Shown one piece after another: positions 7,714 through 13,817 of a stretch of DNA of 64,000 nt (position 1 is its first letter; each line of letters begins with the position of its first letter). The notes under the pieces are model-generated. The model saw only the letters and a program-made list of their open reading frames with translations. It had not been told where the DNA came from and made no database searches. The DNA is from Brachybacterium fresconis. GTDB taxonomy: Bacteria; Actinomycetota; Actinomycetes; Actinomycetales; Dermabacteraceae. The translations under genes and the position numbers were made by a program. Location: contig NZ_JAGIOC010000001.1 in assembly GCF_017876515.1 (NCBI RefSeq), positions 372,001-436,000 on the forward strand, written 5' to 3'.

Positions 7714-7887
7714 GAACGCTATCGGTGCGCCGGCGCACTGCATACCGGCCCAGTCGTTGCCGGGGATGTGGATCACCTCGCCGCCGGTGATCGCGGCATA
7801 GAACGCGACGAGCGCTCTGGGGTCCGGGGCTGCGATCGTCACGGCGCTGAAGCGGATGGATGGGGTCGTGCTCGTCGGCGAGGCCAT
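7714..7887 (-). pseudogene. Truncated VOC/glyoxalase-like gene (N-terminal 58 residues)
   Basis: From ATG 7887 the frame reads IRFSAVTIAAPDPRALVAFY and ends its homology near GMQCAGAPIAF. That is the first half of a glyoxalase/bleomycin-resistance VOC module (beta-alpha-beta, then two strands). Full-length members have about 115-140 residues; here similarity stops near 7714. The frame then runs on as unrelated sequence antisense to the end of the Mak_N_cap gene. The second metal-ligand-bearing half is missing, so no active enzyme is expected. I infer a deletion or recombination that removed the 3' half. The ATG at 7983 would add non-homologous residues. Confidence 0.65.
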
Positions 7888-7985
7888 GTCGTGGAGAGCA
7901 GACCGCGGGCGTGGCCGGCGGAAGTGGACGAGGGGGACGAGGGGAGCAGTCGCGCCCGTGTCCTCCGCTTCCCACCACTCCACTT

Positions 7986-8004
7986 TACATAACGTACATT
8001 ATCG
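7986..8004. promoter_or_regulatory. AT-rich imperfect palindrome, possible operator/promoter
   Basis: An AT-rich island in GC-rich surroundings reads ATAACGTACATTAT, an inverted repeat matching its complement at 12 of 14 positions. It lies about 100 bp upstream of the truncated glyoxalase gene, in the place for its old promoter/operator, as TetR- or MarR-type regulators would use. No regulator gene is adjacent. Confidence 0.35.
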
Positions 8005-8090
8005 GCGGTGCGGTGAGGGGAGTGTCGGCGCCCCGTTGGCCGCTTTCGGCGCGACGAGCTGGCTCCGACGTGCCCGGACCGACACGCTGG

Positions 8091-8138
8091 CCCGTTCCAC
8101 TCATCCGGTCCGTCGACGAACCGTTTCGGTGGAACGGG
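8091..8138. repeat. 10-bp perfect inverted repeat with 28-nt loop
   Basis: CCCGTTCCAC (8091-8100) and GTGGAACGGG (8129-8138) are exact reverse complements, and one more G-C pair (8090/8139) extends the stem to 11. No T-run follows. It lies 80-130 bp upstream of the membrane protein gene at 8219, so it could be an operator, an mRNA hairpin or a terminator of an upstream transcript. Apart from this, the truncated gene and the palindrome, I see nothing in 7691-8206. Confidence 0.5.
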
Positions 8139-8206
8139 CGGCTGATCGTTCGCGTGTCGTGCGACGTCACTGATCGTGCGCTCTCGCCCATCCCGTTGAG
8201 CTTCGC

Positions 8207-8212
8207 TACGGT
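8207..8212 (+). promoter_or_regulatory. -10 TACGGT, leaderless start of the membrane protein gene
   Basis: TACGGT, then GCGCAC, then ATG at 8219, with no ribosome-binding site. Confidence 0.5.
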
Positions 8213-8218
8213 GCGCAC

Positions 8219-9046
8219 ATGACATCGACGACGACGCTCGGAGCTCATGGCGTGCGTGTTCTTCTCGCATGCATGATCGGGCTCGCCGCCTCGGGCGTCA
8301 GCTTCGCTGCCGTCGGGCGTCAGGACGTCGCTGTCGTCCTGGGTATGTTCGAGCTGGATCTCGTGTGGATCGGCGTCCTGGTCATCAGCATGCTCCTGCA
8401 CCGCCGAGGTGTGCTCGTCCTCGTTGGCTGGCGGGACATCGCACGGGCCATCACGCCGGAGCGTGTACGCCGCGTCGTCCGGACAGAAATCGATCTCCTG
8501 TTCTCGCTCGCTCGGGTTGCACTGCGTCGCCCACCCCGGGTCCCGGCCGACTCCGAGCCGATCCCTGCACGGGAAGGAACACTGGCCATCCCGCTGGCCT
8601 TCACCCTCCTCACACTCGTCGAGGTCGTGGCTCTGCATCTCGTGCTCCCCTGGCCCGAGTTCTCTGCCGCTCTGACGGTGATCAGCGTCTACGGGGTGCT
8701 GCTGATGCTCGGCGTGATCGCGTCCCGGTGGGATCACCCGCACCACGCGGCGTCCGCCTCGCTCGTCCTCCACAACGGCGCGCATGTCGTCGCGGACATC
8801 CTGTACGAGCAGATCAGCTATGTCGTCCCGGTGCTGGATGGCTCGGTCACCTCGCCCGGGGTCGAACACGGCGTCGCGCGCCTGGCCACGATGAACGGAT
8901 GTTCCGTCGCCGTCGGGCTGGAGTCACCGCACCCTGTCGTCCTCAGCGCGAGCCGGCGCGCCCGTGTGCACTGGGTGTCCGAGATCCGCTTCGCTGCCGA
9001 CGACGCGTCGGACATCGTGACAAGGCTCGAGGCGCGTCGCGGGTGA
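8219..9046 (+). CDS. Uncharacterised integral membrane protein
   Basis: A 275-residue protein that I do not recognise with confidence. Four hydrophobic segments are visible, near 12-32, 40-60, 122-145 and 150-170, with a basic cytoplasmic linker (about 75-115) between the second and third. The C-terminal 95 residues are soluble, and their strand-rich pattern ending DDASDIVTRLEARRG could be a small PH-like fold; that is a guess. A DUF6498-type protein is an alternative. By eye the gene uses more A/T-ending codons than its neighbours, which may indicate transfer. It has its own -10 and probably leaderless start, and converges on the Imm5-like gene. Confidence 0.55.
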   Translation: MTSTTTLGAHGVRVLLACMIGLAASGVSFAAVGRQDVAVVLGMFELDLVWIGVLVISMLLHRRGVLVLVGWRDIARAITPERVRRVVRTEIDLLFSLARVALRRPPRVPADSEPIPAREGTLAIPLAFTLLTLVEVVALHLVLPWPEFSAALTVISVYGVLLMLGVIASRWDHPHHAASASLVLHNGAHVVADILYEQISYVVPVLDGSVTSPGVEHGVARLATMNGCSVAVGLESPHPVVLSASRRARVHWVSEIRFAADDASDIVTRLEARRG

Positions 9047-9095
9047 CGACCCCGCGAACCGCATCGCCCTCGTGTCGCAGGTCCTCGTGAGCAGC

Positions 9096-9602
9096 TCAGG
9101 CCGTGAAGACCGACCAGCAGATCGCATCGCGCCGCAGCTGGTCCTCGAGCACCAGCTCGCGAATCGTCGCGGGCACCTGGGAGTGCTGCCAGTCCCGCTC
9201 GGCCCGCAGCGCCGCGTCGTCTCCGCGCGCGCCGCGCACCGCCTTGAGCGCATAGGCGGCGGCGCCCAGATCGTGCTCGGCGACGTGTCCGACGCACGCG
9301 GACTGTCCGGCGGCATAGGCGGCGAACCTCGGAGCTCCGCGCAGCGGCCGGGCGGCGCCCATCGCGTGCCCGCCAGCAGCACGGGCCCGCATCATCGGCA
9401 GCTCTCCCCCGGCCCATGCACGGGCCGCCGCGATCGCCTCGCGCGGACGCGGGTCCTCCGGGCGCTCGGCCTCGAACAGATCGAGAACGTGCTCGGCGCA
9501 GTCGGCCGCCCAGAGGGCCAGCAGCTGGTGGTCCTCATCGCGCAGGGTGCCGCCGCGGCGGATCGTCACCAGGCGCGGGTCGCGCACTTCGGGCAGGATC
9601 AT
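9096..9602 (-). CDS. Imm5-like putative immunity protein
   Basis: A 168-residue all-helical protein resembling the Imm-5-like family: LALWAADCAEHVLDLFE, RPREAIAAARAWAGGEL, then an Ala/His-rich repeat (AAGQSACVGHVAEHDLGAAAYALKAV) and a C-terminal helix. The family was named from polymorphic-toxin immunity loci, but many members, as here, stand alone. No toxin gene or secretion locus is adjacent, so an immunity role is not shown by context. It starts at ATG 9602, six bases after TATCGT, and is probably leaderless and monocistronic. Cytoplasmic. Confidence 0.7.
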   Translation of the reverse strand: MILPEVRDPRLVTIRRGGTLRDEDHQLLALWAADCAEHVLDLFEAERPEDPRPREAIAAARAWAGGELPMMRARAAGGHAMGAARPLRGAPRFAAYAAGQSACVGHVAEHDLGAAAYALKAVRGARGDDAALRAERDWQHSQVPATIRELVLEDQLRRDAICWSVFTA

Positions 9603-9608
9603 CGCGTC

Positions 9609-9614
9609 ACGATA
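9609..9614 (-). promoter_or_regulatory. -10 TATCGT, leaderless start of the Imm5-like gene
   Basis: On the minus strand TATCGT, then GACGCG, then ATG at 9602; no ribosome-binding site. It overlaps the intergenic gap after the Bcr/CflA gene. Confidence 0.5.
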
Positions 9615-9627
9615 GCGCTGACCCCGT

Positions 9628-11001
9628 TCAGACCGCCCCGGTGTGCGGATTCGGGGTGCCGCTCCCCCGGCCCGCCAGGACGAAGAACGTCCCGGAGATC
9701 AGCACGCCGCACACCATCGCGATCGCCATCGGCAGCGAGGAATGCGTCCCGGCGATCCCCACCAGCGGCGCCGCCACCGAGGCGGCGAAGGAGAACCCGA
9801 GACCGAGCATCGCCGAGCCCGTCCCGGCGATCTCCCGGGCCTGGTCCGAGGCCAGCGCACCGCCGTTGCCGAAGATCAGTCCTTGGGGCGCGACGGTGAA
9901 GAAGAACGCCGGCAGCACGATCCACGCCGGGGTATCCAGGAACAGGCTTCCGATCAGCAGCGAGAAGCTCGCGAGGGACACCACGACCAGCCCCACCCGG
10001 ATCAGCTTTCGCGGATGGATCGACCGGGTCAGCCGGGCCGAGAGCAGGGACATCGACATCATGCCCATCGAGTTGATCGCGAAGCTCACCGAGTACTCGC
10101 TGGAGGTGAACCCGAGCATCTCCTGGACCACGAAGGACGAGGCCGAGACATACGCCATCAGCGCGAAGGCGGAGAATGCGTTGACCAGCATGTATGCCAC
10201 GAACGTGCGCCGATGCAGCAGGGTTCGGACATTGCGCAGGAAGGTGCGGAATCCCCCGCTGTGACGCCGCGACGGCGGCAGGGACTCGGGGATCCGCACC
10301 AGCACCCCGATCAGCGAGATCAGCGACATGGCCGCGATCACCAGGAAGATCTCCCGCCACTGGCCGACGATCAGGATGATGCCGCCCATCAGCGGGGCGA
10401 CGATCGGGGCGACGCCGCCGACGCCCTGCATGATGTTCATGAGTCGGAACAGCTCCGGGCCGTCGGTCATGTCGATCAGCACCGCGCGACCCAGCACCAT
10501 GCCGAAGCCTCCGCCGATCCCCTGGAGCACGCGCAGCACCAGCAGGATCTCGACCGACGGGGCGAGCGCACAACCGATCGAGGCCAGCAGGCACAGCACG
10601 ATCCCGATCAGCAGCGGGGTCCGTCGGCCCATCCGGTCCGACAGCGGCCCGGCGACGACCTGGCCGCTCGCGGTGCCCAGGAAGAATGCGGTGATGGTCA
10701 GCTGCATCCGCGAGGCCGTGGTGCCGAGTTCGCCGGCCACCTCGGGGAAGGCGGGGATGTACATGTCGGTGGCCAGCGGGCCGATGGCGCTGAGCGTCGT
10801 GAGCACGACGATCACCACGATGGTGACCTTCCCGCGGGTGCGGCTCAGCTCCTCCTCGTCGGGCAGGTGCGCGAGATCGTGATCGGCGAGGTCCTCCATC
10901 ACCGGGATCGCGCCCGTGATGGTGGGGATCGCGCCGGTCGTGGTCGTCGGGGGTTCGTCGCGAGCTCGCTCGCGACGCGGATCGGGGGCGGCGTGAGCCA
11001 C
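9628..11001 (-). CDS. Bcr/CflA family drug-resistance MFS exporter
   Basis: A 457-residue, 12-segment major facilitator. After a 50-residue hydrophilic N-terminus (with a TGAIPTITGAIP repeat) come the DHA1 Bcr/CflA signatures: LATDMYIPAFPEVAGELGT in helix 1, GQVVAGPLSDRMGRRTPL in loop 2-3 (motif A), and RVLQGIGGGFGMVLGRAVLID in helices 4-5. Family members export drugs such as bicyclomycin or chloramphenicol, or amino acids, by proton antiport. GAGAGGA precedes the GTG start at 11001. A CGTGA-GCGT-TCACG palindrome and a possible -10 (TAGGAT) lie in the 155-bp upstream gap, so a local repressor is plausible; none is adjacent. Confidence 0.85.
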   Translation of the reverse strand: MAHAAPDPRRERARDEPPTTTTGAIPTITGAIPVMEDLADHDLAHLPDEEELSRTRGKVTIVVIVVLTTLSAIGPLATDMYIPAFPEVAGELGTTASRMQLTITAFFLGTASGQVVAGPLSDRMGRRTPLLIGIVLCLLASIGCALAPSVEILLVLRVLQGIGGGFGMVLGRAVLIDMTDGPELFRLMNIMQGVGGVAPIVAPLMGGIILIVGQWREIFLVIAAMSLISLIGVLVRIPESLPPSRRHSGGFRTFLRNVRTLLHRRTFVAYMLVNAFSAFALMAYVSASSFVVQEMLGFTSSEYSVSFAINSMGMMSMSLLSARLTRSIHPRKLIRVGLVVVSLASFSLLIGSLFLDTPAWIVLPAFFFTVAPQGLIFGNGGALASDQAREIAGTGSAMLGLGFSFAASVAAPLVGIAGTHSSLPMAIAMVCGVLISGTFFVLAGRGSGTPNPHTGAV

Positions 11002-11081
11002 GGGGGTCCTCTCGGAAGGAACGGATCGAGCCGGGCCGGTCAGGGAGTGCGCCGGTTTCGATCAGGACATCCTAAGGAGGT

Positions 11082-11095
11082 CGTGAGCGTTCACG
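11082..11095. promoter_or_regulatory. Palindrome CGTGA-N4-TCACG upstream of the Bcr/CflA exporter
   Basis: A perfect 5-4-5 inverted repeat about 85 bp before the exporter start, just upstream (on the minus strand) of the possible -10 TAGGAT. This is the size and position of a repressor site. Confidence 0.35.
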
Positions 11096-11156
11096 GAAGG
11101 GCTTTCCCGCATCTGGGACGGATCGTGCGCGGGACGTCCGGGGCGTCCGGGCGGCT

Positions 11157-11933
11157 TCAGGCGTCCGACGCCGCGACGTGCTGCGCGAGCCGCTCCTGAT
11201 AGGTCGGATCGGTGCGCTTCAACCACCGGATGACGGCGGAGGTCACCGGGATCATCGCGTACTGCACCACGACCTTGTAGACGAAGCCGAGGATCGTGTA
11301 CTCCGCCCATTGCTCGAGCGTCGTGATGCCGATCGCGGTGGCGGCGATGGAGCAGAAGATGATCGTGTCCACGAGTTCGCCGAGCCCGCTGGAGGTGAAC
11401 AGGCGCCCGATCAGGCCCCGCTCCCCCATGCGCCGCTTCATGCGGCTGACCACCAGCGAGTTCAGGGACTGCCCGGCGAGGAACCCGGCCAGCCCGGCGA
11501 GCACCACGATCCAGACGGGGCCCAGGGCCAGCTCGAGGGCGGCCTGCTTGGCCTGGCCGTACTCGTCGGGGAAGGGTGGCAGGGCGATGATCACCTGGTA
11601 GCAGATCGAGGCCAGGATGCTCACGGCGAAGGAGGTGAGGATCGCGCGGCGGGCGGCGCGGGGGCCGTACAGCTCGGTGACGATGTCGCCGAGGACGTAG
11701 GCGAGGGGGAAGAGGAAGAAGCCGCCGTCGGTGAGGATCTCGAATCCGGTGCCGGGGATCGTGCCGAAGCTGACGCCCTTGGCGGCGCCGATGCCGGAGA
11801 GGACGACCACGGTGACCATGGCGGCCAGGAGGATGTCGAAGTGGGAGGAGCCCCGGTCGGCGTAGACGGCGCCGGCCGGGCGTCCAGACGGGGTGGGAGG
11901 GGCGGGAGATGCGGTGCTGCGGTGTGTGTTCAC
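11157..11933 (-). CDS. yhhQ: Queuosine precursor transporter (YhhQ/VUT family)
   Basis: A 258-residue membrane protein with about six hydrophobic segments and the family landmarks FPLAYVLGDIVTELYGPRAARRAI, GQSLNSLVVSRMKRR and LGELVDTIIFCSIA. Such proteins import 7-cyano-7-deazaguanine or 7-aminomethyl-7-deazaguanine for queuosine-modified tRNA. GTG 11933 is chosen because TACCCT lies six bases upstream; an in-frame GTG at 11948 would place that -10 inside the gene. The C-terminus and downstream sequence repeat CGGACGCC-like octamers. The rest of the salvage pathway is not in this window. Confidence 0.85.
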   Translation of the reverse strand: MNTHRSTASPAPPTPSGRPAGAVYADRGSSHFDILLAAMVTVVVLSGIGAAKGVSFGTIPGTGFEILTDGGFFLFPLAYVLGDIVTELYGPRAARRAILTSFAVSILASICYQVIIALPPFPDEYGQAKQAALELALGPVWIVVLAGLAGFLAGQSLNSLVVSRMKRRMGERGLIGRLFTSSGLGELVDTIIFCSIAATAIGITTLEQWAEYTILGFVYKVVVQYAMIPVTSAVIRWLKRTDPTYQERLAQHVAASDA

Positions 11934-11939
11934 CGGGGC

Positions 11940-11945
11940 AGGGTA
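11940..11945 (-). promoter_or_regulatory. -10 TACCCT, leaderless start of yhhQ
   Basis: On the minus strand TACCCT, then GCCCCG, then GTG at 11933. It directly follows the terminator hairpin of the lysozyme gene, so yhhQ is independently transcribed. Confidence 0.55.
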
Positions 11946-11948
11946 CAC

Positions 11949-11989
11949 AGCGGGACGGGTCCCTCGTCGGCGGAGGGGCCCGTCCCGCT
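11949..11989 (-). terminator. Strong hairpin terminator after the GH25 gene
   Basis: The arms 11949-11965 and 11973-11989 are complementary over 17 positions with one G-T pair, around a 7-nt loop. It lies 35 bp after the lysozyme stop, with no long T-run, as is common for high-GC actinobacterial terminators. Confidence 0.7.
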
Positions 11990-12023
11990 TGTGCGCGCGG
12001 AGGTGCGCGGCGGCGCAGGCGGC

Positions 12024-12824
12024 TCAGATGCCTCGCGCGTGGTAGTCGGGATCGGTGATGAAGGCCTCGAACTCGCTCTCGCTGCCGTGCCACTTCACGG
12101 AGTCGCCGGCGAACGGGCCGGAGGCCGAGTACTGCCACAGCTCCCAGGCCCACCAGCGGCCCGGCAGCGTCGAGGGCGGATCGTCGCGGTAGGAGGCCAC
12201 GAACAGCGGCGAGTTCACCGGGGCCCAGTCCCCCACCACGTCGTTCCACCAGTTCACGCCCGTGTAGATGACGGGCCGACGGCCGATCTCGGCGAGATAG
12301 GCGCTGGAGAAGCCGTAGATCCAATCACGCATCTCCTGCTGGCTGAGACCGTAGTCCCGGGGCAGGCCGGAGTAGGCCTCGAAATCGACCATGCCGGGCA
12401 GGGTGATGCCGTCGGAGGTCCAGCCTCCGCCGTTGTCCAGGAAGAACTCGACCTGCTCCTCGGGTCCACCGGAATCGGGGCGGGCGAAGTGGTAGCCGCC
12501 GCGGGCGAGACCCGCATCGCCGGCCCCGATGTACTGCTGATTGAAGTCAGGACTGCGGTAGGTGCGGCCCTCGGTGGCCTTGACGTAGGCGAAGCGGGAG
12601 CCGAGCGAGACCTGGTCGGCCCAGTTGACCTGGCCCTGCCAGCCCGAGACGTCCTGGCCGTAGAAGCCCGCGGCGTACGCGGCCGGAGCGGCGAGGGCTG
12701 CGGCGCCGGTGCCGACCGCTGCGGCGCCCAGCACGCCGCCGCGCAGCAGCGAGCGTCGTGAGGTGCCGGTGACCGGTTCGGAGGAGGGAGGAGGAGTGAG
12801 ATGTCGGGGGCGATAGGGAGGCAT
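12024..12824 (-). CDS. Tat-exported glycoside hydrolase family 25 lysozyme
   Basis: A 266-residue secreted muramidase. The N-terminus carries a twin-arginine signal (SRRSLLRGG, then a hydrophobic Ala/Gly-rich stretch ending PAAYAAG, about residues 22-52). The GH25 barrel follows: GQDVSGWQGQVNW with the first conserved Asp, FAYVKATEGRTY, GGYHFARP, and the catalytic Asp-Glu in GMVDFEAYSG, ending with LWQYSASGPF. It should cleave peptidoglycan 1,4-beta-linkages outside the cell. ATG 12824 has AGGAGA upstream; the longer frame from 12869 would bury the signal. The tat genes are elsewhere in the window (48.6-49.9 kb). Confidence 0.9.
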   Translation of the reverse strand: MPPYRPRHLTPPPSSEPVTGTSRRSLLRGGVLGAAAVGTGAAALAAPAAYAAGFYGQDVSGWQGQVNWADQVSLGSRFAYVKATEGRTYRSPDFNQQYIGAGDAGLARGGYHFARPDSGGPEEQVEFFLDNGGGWTSDGITLPGMVDFEAYSGLPRDYGLSQQEMRDWIYGFSSAYLAEIGRRPVIYTGVNWWNDVVGDWAPVNSPLFVASYRDDPPSTLPGRWWAWELWQYSASGPFAGDSVKWHGSESEFEAFITDPDYHARGI

Positions 12825-12939
12825 GAGCGTCTCCTGGGGAAGGGGGAAGCACGGTGCGACGGACGCCACACCGGGTACACCGTATGCACGCCGGACACTC
12901 CCCTGGCAACCCCCAGATCTGCGGCGTGTCGGGGCGAAA

Positions 12940-12957
12940 CGGACGGATTCCCGTCCG
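12940..12957 (-). terminator. Hairpin after the tetR gene
   Basis: CGGACGG and CCGTCCG form a 7-bp stem with a 4-nt loop 35 bp after the tetR stop, followed on the minus strand by a short TTT. A probable intrinsic terminator. Confidence 0.5.
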
Positions 12958-12991
12958 GATCCTCTCCGGGCCCGTCTCTGATCAGGGCATG

Positions 12992-13663
12992 TCAGCTCTC
13001 GCGAGGCTCCACGAAGGCGCGCAGGGTGCCCAGGATCGTGGTCGCGGCGAGTTCGGTGATGTCGCGGCCGTCCATCTGCTCGCGCACCATGAGATCGACG
13101 AACACACCGACCAGCAGCTGGGCGAGATCCTCGGGCGGCAGCAGAGGGTGATCACCTTTCTCCGCCATCCGCGCGGAGAGCAGCTTGCCGATCTCGTCTC
13201 GCAGCCGCTCCCGCTGCACCGCGAGCTCGGCGCGCATCGCCTCGTCGCGCAGGGAGCGGGCGATGGCGTCGGAGTAGAGCAGGTACCACTGGCGTCCGAA
13301 GGGGCGGATCCCCTCGAACACGGCGACCATGAGGTTCGCGTCGTCGACGGCGGAGAGGGTGGTCAGCTCCCCGCCCTGGTCGTGGGCGGCTTCCATCGCC
13401 GTCGCGACCGAGGTGTCCGCGATCTCGATCATCTCCTCCGTGACCGAGGCGAACAGCGCGGCGAAGACCTCCTCCTTGGTGGAGAAGTTCGAGTAGAAGG
13501 CGCCCCGCGTGAAGCCCGCGGCGCGGACCAGATCGTCCACGGTCGCCCCGTCGATGCCCTTCTCGACGAAGACGTCGAGCGAGGCCCGCACCAGCTTGGT
13601 GCGGGTGTTCTGCTTGCGTCGGGTGTCCGCGGAGTCGGGCAGCGGGTCGAACAGTTCGGTCAT
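12992..13663 (-). CDS. TetR family transcriptional regulator
   Basis: A 223-residue repressor-type protein. The N-terminal helix-turn-helix (about residues 20-66) reads ASLDVFVEKGIDGATVDDLV then AAGFTRGAFYSNFSTKEEVF, a textbook TetR DNA-binding domain. The C-terminal helical domain binds an unknown ligand. GAGGAGCC precedes ATG 13663. It is divergent from the MMPL-YhgE/Pip operon, with a perfect CGATAC-N6-GTATCG palindrome covering the operon's -10, so it most likely represses the operon and itself. Inducers of such pairs are often membrane-active compounds or lipids; here that is inference. Confidence 0.9.
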   Translation of the reverse strand: MTELFDPLPDSADTRRKQNTRTKLVRASLDVFVEKGIDGATVDDLVRAAGFTRGAFYSNFSTKEEVFAALFASVTEEMIEIADTSVATAMEAAHDQGGELTTLSAVDDANLMVAVFEGIRPFGRQWYLLYSDAIARSLRDEAMRAELAVQRERLRDEIGKLLSARMAEKGDHPLLPPEDLAQLLVGVFVDLMVREQMDGRDITELAATTILGTLRAFVEPRES

Positions 13664-13732
13664 GGCTCCTCGAGAGTGGCTCAGGGGTGGGCAAGGTCTC
13701 AGAACTCCTCGACCTCGAGACGTCGACCCCGC

Positions 13733-13770
13733 GTGACTCCTCAGTATGTCACCGATACACTCCCGTATCG
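13733..13770 (+). promoter_or_regulatory. MMPL operon promoter overlapped by a TetR operator
   Basis: GTGACT (13733-13738), a 17-bp spacer and TACACT (13756-13761) form a good promoter pointing at the MMPL gene. The palindrome CGATAC-ACTCCC-GTATCG (13753-13770) covers the -10. On the minus strand TTCGAT, 18 bp and CATACT could serve tetR, with the same palindrome between them. Confidence 0.65.
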
Positions 13771-13817
13771 AATACGTAGATGTCGTGGATGCAGGAGTGC
13801 ATCGTCCTGGAGGTCCT

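Noticed and set aside
12824-12869. Upstream extension of the GH25 gene to 12869
   Set aside because: It would place the Tat signal internally; ATG 12824 has AGGAGA at the right distance.
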